DNA of 64,000 bases from positions 3,326,242 to 3,390,241 of the forward strand of contig CM056565.1 in the NCBI GenBank assembly GCA_029721515.1. The letters are read 5' to 3'. This DNA comes from Synanceia verrucosa. Taxonomy: Eukaryota; Chordata; Actinopteri; Perciformes; Synanceiidae. Positions 11,706 through 23,755 of this stretch are shown here, one piece after another; the first letter of the stretch is position 1, and each line of letters begins with the position of its first letter. The notes under the pieces are model-generated. The model did no database searches. It saw only the letters and a list, made by a program, of their open reading frames with translations, and was not told the origin of the DNA. Made by a program: the position numbers and the translations under genes.

Positions 11706-13518
11706 ACTCCCTCCTCTGTTCTCAGTATAGAACAGTCCAACTGTCCAGGTCCCTTGTCTTCACCTCTTTGACCTCTTTGAATGTGTTTTTATTGGTATAT
11801 ACTGGTCACTCTATATTCTCTTGTTTTCTTGACCAGTGCTGCTCCGTGTGTTGACATACTGTACATAGGTGAAGCATCTCTCTTCAGTCACTCTTTGCTT
11901 TGCAATATACTTCACTGGACCTGAGGAGGAAAGATGCCCTCCCTTCTGTATGTAACAATGTCTATTTCATCTCTTTTCGTTTGAAGCTTGTTCTTCACTA
12001 CAGAAACAGCAGCATAGTTACACTGACCTGACGTAGGGTTCAAGATGACAGCATTCACACAGGACATCCTTATATTCAGGTATGGAGTGCAACAGTGACT
12101 TAGCCTGAGCCCACCCATACTTCCTGTTATGCTTCACAAAATTTCACGACCAAGTCAGTCTGGCCAAGCTGCAGTTCTCTTCGATTTCAGATTCACCTCA
12201 AAATGGGGACCAGTGAAAATCTAGCATTTCCAACAGCTTGATTGAGGCGTGCTTAAGCACACAGAGGCATTTGATAAACGCAGGTTAAGTCCGCCCTCTG
12301 AGAACTCCATTTATGAGGCAGCTTGGCCAGACTACGCTCACAGAGCAAGTAGTCACGACACTTCATTCGAAACTCCATTTCAGAACAATCCTGATATGAC
12401 ACATTTCAAGCATGGAACAAGGACAACTAGCTATGAGATGAATCCTGTGCTTGATAGGGAGGTAAAGAGGTGCAAACATCCTAAATAACTCAAACAGATT
12501 TTCTCTTGGTGATTAAAATCTCTGTTTCTGTTTGGTTCTGTTTTCTGAGGCTGAGTGAACATTCACATTATTTATTACCTATTTTGCTTACTTTACTTTT
12601 GTCATGTCTTGTTATTCCTTTTTTGTCTCTGTGATATTTTCCCATCACTTCCTGTTTTGTCTTGTAGTTTTCATCCTGCCCTCCTCTCTGATGATTTTCA
12701 TTTGATCTTTTGTGCCTTTGTGTTAGTCAGTGTCAGTGTAGTGAGTTTTTCATTTGTGTTTTGATAAACAGTGCTTAACAAATTTATCTATTATATTAAA
12801 GTGTTTGCCACCGCTACTCAAAGTTAACAGTGTTTCTGATTAGTAAAAAGTAATTTTTTCTACTTTTTAATCAAAATGATATCTTTAATGCTAAAATATA
12901 ATAATTGTTGTTATCAAGTCAAGTCAAAGTTTATTTCTAAAGCACCAACCTTGGTTGTGCTGCACAGGGTAATCATACATACACTTAAAAATAAAAAACA
13001 GAAGTGGAATAAAATATTCACAATGTTAAAACACAAATAATACAAATACATATACATACATACATACACAGTAATTCAGTTTTTAGTTCAACTCTGTGGT
13101 TACGCTACAAGCTGTAGTTTAAGATGCTTCAACATATGGAAGAGAACAAAACATGGGACAAACCTGTCTTTGTTTCATAACTGTGTAATATAATCTGAAC
13201 AAAGGAAATATTTATTGCAAGGCTGTTTTTATTGGTTGGATTGCAGGATATTGTACAGAATGTCATGTCATTGTGAAGCTTGTGGCAGAAGATGGGCATC
13301 TCTGAAACAGCCTTCTTCTAGGGTGCCAAGTGGTGTCAGGACAGAGGGTCAGAGTATACTAGAGGCTGCCACGCTGTGCTGCTCTGTAATTTAGCTTCCT
13401 TTGCTTCCCCACCCCACAGAGCTCCCATCCGTTCCCTCAGAGATGAAATGACTCTTCCAATTCTCCCAGTCTGCTCTGGGGAGGAGGGGGGTGGTGGCTG
13501 CAATTAGGCCCTGCCTCC

Positions 13519-13519
<1 letters not shown>
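11706..13519. other. Non-coding stretch with one repeat-tail-like segment
   Basis: No gene recognised. Around 12915-12970 the order tcaagtcaagtcaaagttta then agcaccaacc resembles the widespread fish 'aagtcaactttatttatatagcac' type of interspersed-repeat end. An (acat)n run follows at about 13050-13068. The rest appears unique. Confidence 0.4.
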
Positions 13520-13520
<1 letters not shown>

Positions 13521-13562
<42 letters not shown>

Positions 13563-13626
13563 CAGGAACACACACACACACACACACACACAGGAACACA
13601 CACACACACACACGCACACACACACA
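13521..13626. repeat. Compound (CA)n microsatellite
   Basis: Over 100 bp of CA repeats with interspersed cg and gga interruptions. Long open frames on both strands here (13391-13778) encode only His-Thr or Cys-Val runs from the repeat and are not genes. Confidence 0.97.
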
Positions 13627-14489
13627 GTGACAAAGCTCCCGGGGAGCCAAACAAAATTGTCTCGTCCAACTCCATTCCTGCTCTCACCTAGCATTAACAG
13701 GCAGCCCTGGCCTTTCACACAAGCTATTATGGTGTGTGGAAGGAGCCATTCAAGCCTAGCAGTCAGCCTGCCACACATGCCTTATTTTCAGCAAGAACAT
13801 GTTGAATGCAACTGGCAAGAAAAGCATAGTTCACTGTATATTATTTCATTGTATACATCTGAAAAGAGTTTTTTTTTAGCTCAAACCTTGTCATCTAGGA
13901 CAGCTTTTTAATAATTCCTCTTTTCTATCAGGGACTGTAAAGCAGGCCACACAAAATAAAAAGATGAGGATACCATCTGGGGAGATTGCAGCACAGTATT
14001 ATTTGTCATTTCATACCCTTGTTTCATCATATCCACTTCCAGGGAGCAATTATCACACACATACACAGATCAGACAATTTTCCACATTGATTACAAACAG
14101 AAAAAGCCAGAAGCTTTCGTCTCCTGCATTGAGTTTGACCTCATCTCATTGGGCCCTTGCTGAGAGGTGAGCTGATATTCTGTTATTGCTTTAGCTGTGT
14201 TTGATGCAAAATAGCCCATTATTATTTCCAGGACATAGCTCTTGTGTCTGGCAAATTGGAAAGGGAACGTAATTACACTATGAATATACACCGCCAGCCC
14301 ATTTGTAGCATAGATGGATCTAATCAAGTAAAATAACACTCACAGCAGGGATGCTCTCTTTTTAATAGGAAATGGCAGGAAATATGATATTACAGACCTT
14401 CACATAGAAACCACAGCTACTCCTTTTGTGTCACAAGGGTTATAGTGAAATGCATGAAAACATAACTGGTCTTTTTTCTTCACAACAAG

Positions 14490-14800
14490 AACTAACTTGT
14501 ACAGCAAACGTGCACTGTTCATACTACATAATTCATAAGTAATATCCATAGTCTAAATACTGAGTTTTATTTCAGTGAATTTGCGAAAAATACATTTCTT
14601 TTTCAAGGACATACTATAAAAAATATACTTATTATTAGTTATTCTATATCTTACGTACTTGTAACTTGTTTATGCTGCTGTAACAGGTGAATTTCCTCCA
14701 TGGATGATCAATAAAAATATTATATAAAAAAATATTATATATTAAATATTCAATTCTGTTTTTCTATTATATTCTCTTCTATTTCATCCTATTCTTTGCT
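14490..14800 (+). repeat. AT-rich LINE-tail-like segment (family E-related)
   Basis: Contains ttgtacagcaaacgtgcact near the start and cttgtaacttgtttatgctg followed by ctgtaacaggtgaatt, gatcaataaa and a cttctatttcatcctattct tail. This order matches the family E copy at 7330-7620, but the segment is more degenerate. Assigned to an L2/CR1-like 3' end by inference. Confidence 0.45.
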
Positions 14801-14831
14801 CTTTTAATATTCCACCTATGGTCTTATTGTG

Positions 14832-15353
14832 TCAGGTGTCAGGCTCTGTCTGTCTGGTTCTGTTAAGTTTACCATTTTTGTCTTGTGCCTGCATGTTGTC
14901 CTGTCTCTTCCTGTTTTATTTTGAAAGTAACCCTGTCTCCCTCTCGTTTCAGATCTCTTGATTCCTGCCTCCTGTGTCTTCCCATGTCTGTGATTGTGGA
15001 ACCTCGCCCTAATTGTCTCCACCTGTGTTCCCCTTCCTCATGTATAAATAGTCCTGTCACTTGATGTTTGTTGTGAGACCGTTGTGTCAGAATCTGTCCC
15101 TCGTCCCCTGTGATTGCCTGTCCCTTGTCTCCAGAGCCTGACCCTCGTCTCTAGACCCAGTTCCTCGTCTCCAGAGCCTGTCCCTCGTCTCTAGCCCCAG
15201 TCCCTCGTCCACAGAGCCAATGTCTCCTCTCCAGAGCTCCTGCCTGTCTCAGAGACTCTCTCCTGTCTGTTTCACCTGCCTGCCTAAATAAAGACTTCTC
15301 ACCGATATCCTTCCTGTCATGCGTTTGGGCTCTCATCGAGCCCTCACATCAGG
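14832..15353 (+). mobile_element. Solo LTR with 5-bp target-site duplication
   Basis: The LTR body spans 14837-15348 (512 bp), begins TGTCAGGCTC and ends GAGCCCTCACA, so it has the TG...CA termini of LTR retrotransposons. It is flanked on both sides by TCAGG (14832-14836 and 15349-15353), the 5-bp duplication expected from retroelement integration. Inside, a TATA box (TATAAATA, 15043-15050) precedes a polyadenylation signal (AATAAA, 15287-15292) in the correct order. No internal gag or pol region is present, so it is a solo LTR left by LTR-LTR recombination. It is probably of the Gypsy or a related vertebrate type, but the family is not certain. Confidence 0.8.
15122..15240 (+). repeat. 20-bp minisatellite inside the solo LTR
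   Basis: About five to six degenerate copies of a 20-bp unit related to cctcgtctctagacccagtt, lying between the TATA box and the polyadenylation signal of the LTR. Seen directly. Such internal repeats vary in number between LTR copies. Confidence 0.8.
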
Positions 15354-18124
15354 ATGGTATCAGCCTACCAGAGAAAATGAGATTGATGCAAACCAACCTT
15401 TGCTTCAGTCTGTGTCATCTGTATACGGATTCAAAGGACGGCGTTCAACACAATAAGTCACAGCGTTTCTCCGCTGAATCATCTATTGAGCTTAAAGCAG
15501 CATGCTAATGCTAAGAAGCATCTCTCTCTTCATTGACATTAACTAATGTTAACTGGACATTAGCAGAACATACTGTAATGGTTGAGACTGTTGGTTTACA
15601 CCGTTTACTGTGTGATATGCTGTAGTCAGGATCATTTGGTGGCGATCCATACAGACACATATCAATCCAGCATTATCAAACACATTACACTCATTTCTAT
15701 ATCCTGAACTGACCTCAAAACAGATACGCATAGGACAGGCACATCCACTGTGTTTGTTCAAGCTCATGCACAGAGCTAGCTTTATTTAATTAGATTAATT
15801 AGATTAATATTATACCTAATTCTGTTGTCAATAAATGTACTCTTTTAATACAAGAATGAATGATGCCAACCTCCATGTTAAAAACCATGCAAGCCTTCAA
15901 TCTTCACTATTAATGTGATTCTTGATTATGATTATTAAATTAGTTATTTTGTGATAGCTAAGTTCAGTATATGTTTTCCTTTATTCATTATATCAGTATT
16001 TATTGTGTCATTTTCAGTTTATGTATGTTTCAAAAAAGTATGTAAATGTTGATGTGAAACAGATTTTTGGTTCAGAAGTGTTAGGATTTAAATCACGTTT
16101 TGCAGAAACTTACAATGCACAATTTTATTCTGGCGACTGGTTTGTGAGAACACCAATGTGATTTGATTTCTCACCAGTGCTAGAGGCCCAGCCACGACTC
16201 TAATGTGAGTAAGCCATAAAGAGCCCTCAATGAGCTTTCTCTTTTTACGCAGAGCTCGATTCCATGCCTCTCGGCTTTCCTTCATAACTCCCCTCCCCTG
16301 TCTGACAAGTAAATGTAGAGTCCGGTGAAAAATGGTGCTGCTTTCCCCCTCGGCCATTCTCCAAAGCTGCCAGGGTTAAGCTTCACTACCTCAAGGGGAA
16401 AATGTGAGATGATGCGTGAGTGCCAAATCCAAACATTCACAGAGGTCGAGGAGAGGGGCATGAAATGTTCCAAAAGGCTTAGTTACCTCTGAGAGACAGA
16501 CACAGTTCCTGGGGCCAGAGGGACGCTGATCAGTGTCAGCAAGGGAGGGACTAAGTAAACCTTCACAGGCTTGGTGAACAGAAGGGAATGGATAGAACAT
16601 TTATAACATTTATCAAGCAGGAACCATTTGGGGCTGTATCAGGGGGCTTAGATGGTGCCCTACTGTCTACATGTTGTTGTGTCCTTGAGCAAGACCCTGA
16701 ACCAAGTCCAGTCCTCCTGGTCTGTATGTGATGATTGCAATTGTAGTATTATAGGTTTTCTGGATCATTAGGTTTGTGGGCTGTTCATATTCCAATCAAG
16801 ATGTCTTTTGATGTGTGATCTGTTATTGTTGTTGGCATTAAAATGGGAGCACAAAGACACAATGGTTCAACCATTCAACCATCCAACACACACAAACATG
16901 CATGTCTCACTTCAGCCTCTTCCCTCTCCATCAGTAATTCTTGTACCCCACCATTGTCAGAGATTTATCCTTGTGAATACAAGGACATTTCTTGGCTGTT
17001 TGTTGGGCTGCACTGCACTGAAAGAAAGCCCTTCCTGGGTGATTTTAGCTTTCTCTCTCCTGGCAGGGTAGAAATCAAAATCCCTTGTTCGCTGAAAATT
17101 ATTACTGCATAACCTTTGTCTCCCAGAGGCAGCGCTGTCAGAGCTGAACCTAGCCAACCTGGATTTATGACCTGTGTGAGTGAGCGAGTGATGCAGAAAT
17201 CATAAGAGGGACTACACACATATTTGTATTTGTTATTTTCAATCTATATTATGTGTGTTAAGCTTGTGTATCCTAGCCAACATCGTCATCATCCCCTCCT
17301 GCTTTTGTTTCTCCCACTCTCTATGATGACAGGAATAGTGAGGCTCCCAGGGAGCCACGTTCCCTCTTTAATGTCTCCTTGCCTTACTCCCTCGCTCTTG
17401 GCTCAGGTTTCTCTCCACCCCTGCCCTCTGATTTACAATGACCCGGGTGGCTGATGGGGGGAAGAGAAGCAGAGCTGGAAGCAGGGGAAGGGGAGGGGTT
17501 CATTGTTCTCTTTCTCTTTTCAGTGTCTCTCTTTATTTATGACATCTCCAGCCTGACCGGGGACATGGCATGACCCCAGGGAGAATGAGCAGCACGCAGC
17601 ACATTGGTGATGGTGACTCCCGAGGCAGACCTATAGCCACCCTGCCCATCACTACGAGGGAGTCAGCTGGGCTGAAGTTTCGGTGAATGAGAGCTATCAT
17701 AGTATCACACGCAAGGTTGGCGCATGATGGCTGAATAAGGGGGTGTGGGAGGTTTAACACATTAAGTGCAACAATGAGCGTTGCTGCCGTCATCTGACTT
17801 CATCTCTCGGGGAGGTGTCACACAGTTTGTTTTGCTGTCTATATGTTGCTGATGGAAAACAGCAACCTTGATGCCTTTATAATCCAAAGCAGACAGTTTG
17901 AAAGGCAGGAAATGGATTACAAAATGGACATGTTGTTTTTTCTGTAAAAACATAGACCAGTGTTGTAACATGTGGAGCAAGTCTGTTTGGACTCAATGGC
18001 ATCACTTGACAGACACGGAAGCTGTATAGTATAAACACTTAGTTCCAAATGTTTGCTTCAGCTTGGACAGTGCTTTGAGCGAATTGCTAGCATCAGTCTG
18101 CTGACATGTTCCCAATGATCAGCT
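15354..18124. other. Unique non-coding DNA
   Basis: 2.8 kb without recognised genes. A segment near 16645-16700 (tgccctactgtctacatg, tccttgagcaagaccctgaa) resembles a common fish SINE-like repeat. 16080-16600 and 17530-17830 are of mixed composition and free of repeats, but their open frames do not look like exons. Confidence 0.4.
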
Positions 18125-18854
18125 AAATACTAACTAGTTACAGTTACTAGTTACTTCATTCAAAAAGTAACTCAGTTATCTTGTTGATTACCTATATCAA
18201 AAGTAACACGTTACTGTTAAAAGGAACTTTTCAGTTCCTCTTTAGGACCCTGGGGAGTGAGAGTTTGTCTTATGGTGTGTTCACTGGAAGTCAGAACTTG
18301 GAGCTCAGATCATCTTAACCTCAAAGTTTAGTGCTCCCAGCTCTTCCAGTCTTACAGATGAACAACAAAACATGTAGCAGATAGGATGAATTCTATGTCT
18401 GGCTGATGAGATTTCATCTGACTTTCTGAGTTGGAGATCTGACTTCATGGAGGGCTCTGATAAAACTTCTGACTTGGAGCATGGAAATTTCTGAAATTTG
18501 TGTGATAAATAAACACACCTTTAGACTAATTAGTCAAAAGCTGGGCTCACAGTGTTGTTGCAGTGACATTAACCCTTTGCTTTACCAGCGAGGTTTGTCT
18601 CCTTATGCTGGTGAAGTGGGGGGACAGATCTGTGTCTCTATGAATCTGAAGAGGACATGTTTCCCCATCCACAGAGACATCTGAGAGCATGAATGAAAAC
18701 AGTACATGAAATCAGGAAATCATTTACCAAATAACAGACAAACGCACCATATTGTAACTGTAACCGTGTTTATTTATTCAAAAAGTAAAGTGTTAGAGTA
18801 TTAGTTACTGTCAAAAGTAACAGCGTTACAGTAACGCTTTACTGCCCAACACTG
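18125..18854 (-). mobile_element. hAT-type non-autonomous element with internal family B
   Basis: The right end, read inward on the minus strand, is CAGTGTTGGGCAGTAAAGCG and continues into GTTACTGTAACG and GTTACTTTTGAC. This is the familiar hAT-like terminus rich in GTAAC and GTTAC. The left side (18130-18225) is the mirror set of gttact and agtaac words, but its extreme end is degenerate. No transposase frame is present. Family B copy 2 occupies the middle. Confidence 0.65.
18243..18691 (+). repeat. Family B interspersed repeat, copy 2
   Basis: Matches 2378-2731 from taggaccctggggagtgaga through gagacatctgagagcatg. It also carries about 70 extra bp (starting tcttacagatgaacaac) missing from copy 1. 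It sits inside the hAT-type element. It could be a separate insertion or the element's own internal sequence. Confidence 0.85.
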
Positions 18855-20660
18855 CTAGTGATAAAAACATGCAGCATCAGAGGATAAAAGGTTTAACATG
18901 TTCATATCTTGGTTTAGCATCTTAGCATGCTAGCATTTATGAATTAGTACTGAAGACAAGGCTGAAGCTGATCGGTGTGCAGGTATTTGGTCTTAAATCA
19001 CAGAACTGGACAAAATAAAATGTTCACGTGATGATGATGATGATGATGAGGGTCACCACAATTCATGATGAGGTCATGCAAGTGTGTGCAGAATTTTGTG
19101 TCATATATATATCATTATGGACCATGAATGTCATGGTGGTCCATCCAGCAGCTGATGACCTATTTCAGTCTGAGCCACCTCTTTAGTCACAATGCTACAT
19201 GGTCAAACCACACTGATGAATATGCCGACACTGCACAGCACATCTGACTCAGCAACTCATGTCAAGAAGACGCAAGCCTACAAAGAGCCAGTGCAGGTAA
19301 TGAGCTACATGCAGTTGTTAAGCAGACTGTGTAACAGGCTGTCAGAGCATGCACACCTGTTTGACTGACTTTCACAGCAGGTGGACAGGCCGAAGAGCCA
19401 AAGATCTGTCAGGAAGCTGAAGCGAACGATACAAAGTAGTTGAGAAAAGCATCCCCAGGAAAATAAAACCCATATGTTACCTCTTTCTGAGTTTCTGACT
19501 TTCAATTTGAGCAGAATATAGACATTTGTTACAATAATCCAGTTAAACCTGCATTCAGTTTTATGAGCTCTAAACCACTACATGTGAAGCGTTCAGGCAT
19601 GCCTTTAGTTCTAGATTTAGTCTGTCAGACAAATTGGACTTAGAATGCAAACATCAACAAATTAATTTAGATATATATGCATATAAACAGGAATATTAGT
19701 GTAATATTTTAAATGGCCATGTAAACAATTTTGTAGGAACATTGTCTTTTGCGGCTGGACTAGCTGCTCGGAGCAGTGTGGCTTCTTCTGTTGGACGCTG
19801 TCAAAGCTCCCGCAGTTAAGCTTCTGTCTTTTTCATCCTTAATAACCCATGATATTTTGATGGTCAGCTCACTAATTCACATTTTCAAGCCAGAGAATAC
19901 ATTCAAACTTTCAAACTGCCCAATTATCAGTCAGGGTTTTCTTCCTGGTCAGGCGAAGCAGGGCTGGACTGCCAACCACTCATTAGGGTCGGACTGGCTG
20001 TGTCTCCTGAGCAGAGCTCCAACACATCCAAAACAAGGCTGGCTGAGAAAACTCAAACCAATTTTGAACGTCACCGCTCAGACTGAAAAAAAAAAAGAAA
20101 TCCCTATCCACAGTGTTCTGCTTACTCGTGGAACACTGGGTAGTTTCATCTGTTCAGGACTCAGGATTAAAACAATGTGAGCAAACAGACAAGTAATCTG
20201 TCAGCTATTATTATGATTATTATTATTAGTTTCCTATTAATAAATAATCACAGTAGCTTTAAAAGAGTATTGGACCCACATTGATCAGGATGAAACAAAC
20301 TCCGCTCCAGCTGGATGATAACAAAACTTAAAAGATGATGGCGTGTCTCCCTGCTGTTGCTGCTGACAGGAAGTGAGCAGCAGCGTTTTAGAGAGTATCC
20401 TCTGAAATCAGCTCGATGGGATCAGCTGGACAGATGAAACAAAAAAGATGAGAGGAGCTGCAGATTCAGGTGATCATTTTCTCTGTATCACTACCACACA
20501 CATCATCCACATAAAGACACATAGTCTTTATAATTATAGTGCTTATTGTTATTATTATTAGTTATTAGAAGCAAGTAGAAAGAGAGTTGTCATTGTTCTC
20601 ACCAGATAGATTCGAGCACTGCTGAAGATAATTCATATGTGCTGAGTTATTTAAGTATCA
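18855..20660. other. Unique non-coding DNA
   Basis: No gene recognised. Contains a (gat)n run at 19029-19050 and short AT-rich repeats. The 134-codon open frame at 19776-20180 shows no domain or codon bias and is treated as chance. Confidence 0.4.
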
Positions 20661-21115
20661 TTAACTCTTTGAGTGCCATTGACGTATTTTGCCGTCAAAG
20701 TGTTTTTTCTGCAGCAGGTCGCCGACCACGGTCTCATGCAGCCTGTGAGTAATGTTGGGGCTTCTGGGAGATGTAGTCAGAGCATAAAGAGATGGTATAC
20801 ATCACAGAGGTCAAAACAGGAAGTGGAGACGATCGAGATTAGAGAGCAAAACAAAGAGAATCTGGACAAAAAGTGCTGATTTTGGTGAAAATGTCCTCTA
20901 CTCTACCTCTGATAAAACAAGAATGGAACAAGGTAAAAACAAACAGTTTTTCTCATGATGAAATAGAGAGTCTCTTCTTTCATTTGAGCTATTCATTTCA
21001 GCGTTTTCAGAGTCACAGTACAAAATATTTTGTGGGTCTTCAAATATGACTCAAAATGGGCAACAAATGCTGGCACAAGGCACTTTCAGTTTGATTAAAT
21101 GGCTGGTATTTAAAT
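20661..21115 (+). mobile_element. Family A piggyBac-like MITE, longest copy
   Basis: Starts TTAACTCTTTGAGTGCCA, followed by an imperfect palindrome (TTGACGTATTTTGCCGTCAA). It runs through the family A body to a degenerate right end near ggctggtatttaaat. The intact right end in the 27.0-kb copy reads TGGCACTCGAAGAGTTAA, so the family has inverted termini and TTAA at both edges, the hallmark of piggyBac-type insertion. It has no coding capacity and would depend on a transposase elsewhere. Assignment to piggyBac is inferred from TTAA and the CTCTTTGAGTGCC end. Confidence 0.7.
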
Positions 21116-21378
21116 ATTGCTGACCCTTTTGAGTCGTCATCATAATCACTTCCCCTGTGTTCTAGGACATGGCACCAATGCAGAATGACACCAGACACTG
21201 ACACTAAAAAGTCTAAATTTACTGGAATACTGGTGTTTATTCATCGACTAGTGACTGACTCAATGCATGCATGAACAGTATCTGAGGTGAAGCCCTGCAT
21301 GACCATTTCTTGAAAACGGTCGTCCACTCATGCAATCAAAAACGGACGTCCAATCATGCAATCATCAATGCCAGTGTA

Positions 21379-21533
21379 ATATATATATATATATGTGTAT
21401 ATATGTGTATATATACACGTATATATACGTATATATATGTGTATATATACACATATATATACACATATATATACGTATATATATGTGTATATATACACAC
21501 AGTATATATATACGTATATATATTGCCAAAAGT
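21379..21533. repeat. Alternating TA/TG/CA/CG tract
   Basis: About 150 bp of nearly perfect purine-pyrimidine alternation (tatatgtgtatatatacacg-type words), largely self-complementary, with one break at the cacacagtat step near 21503. Open frames rich in Tyr and Ile on both strands are artefacts of this repeat. Confidence 0.95.
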
Positions 21534-21578
21534 ATTTGCTCACCTGCCTTGACTTGCATATGAACTTAAACGGACACT
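21531..21578 (+). mobile_element. Tc1-like terminal fragment
   Basis: The string ttgccaaaagtatttgctca followed by cctgccttgacttgcatatg resembles the inner terminal repeat of a common fish Tc1-like family whose end follows a TATAT stretch. Only one end is visible. Identification rests on memory of the family. Confidence 0.4.
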
Positions 21579-21759
21579 ATGTAATTTTTTCTCCCATCTA
21601 GTGGTTAAATTTGACTTTGCATGCATTGCAACATGGTTGGAACTACGGGAAGTGGAATGCCTCAACTCCAGGGTGGCCACTATCACCGCACGGATCCCAG
21701 ATTTTTGACCATTTTTCCATTAGCGTATTTGTGGTTATATATGTTTTATGAATATGTGA

Positions 21760-21789
21760 CACATATATATACATATATATATAAATATA

Positions 21790-21824
<35 letters not shown>
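21760..21824. repeat. (TA)n-rich tract
   Basis: 65 bp of TA repeats with occasional ca and aa interruptions, about 230 bp after the larger alternating tract. Confidence 0.95.
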
Positions 21825-23300
21825 CTTGCAAAGGCAAGAGAGTGGAGTGGGTTCATGTCTGACGTGCCAGCTAGTCCCTGTAAACTGTTGTCGTGCATCT
21901 ACATAGAGAAATAAATTCCGCCTACATTGCACATAGCTTGGAGTACTTACAGAATGCTGTGCTTAAGCCAACAGGAGCACAAATCGAACTGAGCCTTGCT
22001 GCTCTCAGCCCAATTATATGAAGCTCATAAATAACATAAAAAATGGTGTGCTCCTTTCAGGCATTGTAGTAATCAGCCTAAAGTCACTAGGGCACTAAGG
22101 CAACAGCAGACACACACAAACAGGTAGAGTACATTCATGTGATGGAGAAAACAGTGGGTACATATGACAAACATTTGAAATTAAAGTGAAACGGCAAAAC
22201 ACATGCATGATATTCAGCAGGCTAAATGTAAACTGTGATGATATGTAACTAAATATAGCCTATATCCAGCTGTCCTCACTAAGTGAGTGGGGTCCACTAA
22301 TGACTATAGCTAATGAGTGGTTTAGGGTGGACTCCTCTGCAGGGTCTAGTTCTTGTCCCCCCCTATTATGTGCACAGCTAATGCTTACTCACAGCCAAAG
22401 CCAACACCCACTGCATTTTGACACCTTGTACTTTTACCAGGATGAATTGGAAGTGGCTTATGCATGCAGATTGCAGTTATTTTAATTGGCTGTTGTTTTC
22501 CAACATAATTTCGAGGGACTTCTATGAAAAGAGATGATGAGACACACACACACACACACACACATTCTTTGAGAGCAGCAGAGGGAATGTGCCCGTGGCC
22601 ACAGTGTTGCTGTTAAACTGGGAGGCCCAGATGGCCCTCTGCAGCCCTGGGCTCTCTGCTCTCACATCAGTGGCACATAAACACGTTCACACCATTCACT
22701 CCTAACTCATTACTGTAGAAACAGCCTCCATTTTATGATTTTCCTTAGCTGCTTAATTTCCCGCACTGCTCACTTTAAATCTCTCTATGACTGCCATTAA
22801 ATTTTAATATAGTGTCTCTGCTGTGACCTTGAGGCAGAGTCTATCCCTAGTCACTTTTCAAAAAAGGAAATTAGCAAAACTGTATTGCTAATTATGAACA
22901 CAGTGAGAGTGGCAGGCATTGTTTGGGTGAGGTTATTGGATAGAATCATGATTGCCTACCTAAATAACTAAAATAACATATTAAATACATATAATTGCAC
23001 AGTATAATTGCACAACTGAAAAAATCATTCCTCGAATTATGTTTTCTGAGCCAGAATCATGCAAGCATGTTGGCAAGAGTGCTGTCAGATTAATAAGGGA
23101 TGAGTCATGCAGCCAAATGAAGTGAATCACTGCACGTCAGCTTCATGGCTTCATCATTACCATGCAGTTGCTTCTCCCTTAATCACGCTGTGAGGTTCAA
23201 TAAGCGTACAAATCATAGATAAACTGTTTTGTTTCAGAATATGCTGCAGTATCAGCCATGTGGCAACAAATTCAACAAAGAGAAGCCAAAGCTGAAGAGC
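21825..23300. other. Unique non-coding DNA with a short (AC)n
   Basis: Contains an (AC)12 run at 22541-22564. The segment 22680-23260 is repeat-free and could hold regulatory sequence. No gene recognised. Confidence 0.4.
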
Positions 23301-23755
23301 CTTAAAGCTGCATTCTCTCTATCAGCCAGCAGGGGGCGACTCTATGAGAAAATGATCCTACTTCTCTCTTGATTTATTTCCTCAGTAAACATTGTAAAGA
23401 TGAGTTTATGGTCTCAGCCTCTAGTTTCAAGTCTTTGTCAATACAGCATGATGTTCATTTAGGAAATTATGGTTCCACAGACCATAAAGCAGGAGATACT
23501 TTAGTGACCGGTCTATGATTGACAGGTCGCTACCATGGTAACATCCAGACTGTGTTTTTAATTTTACAGCTTTAACTGTTTGATAGTGAGTTTTCACTTC
23601 ATCACAGTTAATTGTCTTATTCTCATTAATGTCCCATGTGGTTGTACTTAGCTCCACACCCTCATATCACTTTTGGTTTCAAAAAAAACAACATGGCCAC
23701 TGTCAACGTGCAGAACTCAAAACTTCAGCAGCAGTCCACAGAGAGATGAGTCATG
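23301..23755 (+). repeat. Family F interspersed repeat, copy 1
   Basis: Starts around aaagctgcattctctctatc and gccagcagggggcgactcta, and passes through cagcatgatgttcatttagg, gattgacaggtcgctaccat and ttagctccacaccctcat. Recognisable family members recur at 29195-29360, 45128-45470 and 57320-58040. The family is common in fish genomes and the class is not certain. No coding capacity. Confidence 0.75.

Noticed and set aside
13391..13778. Cys/Val- and His/Thr-rich open frames
   Set aside because: They read through the compound CA microsatellite. The same applies to 29623-30123 and 55521-55805.
21310..21932. Multiple overlapping Tyr/Ile frames
   Set aside because: They translate the alternating TA/TG tracts in all frames.
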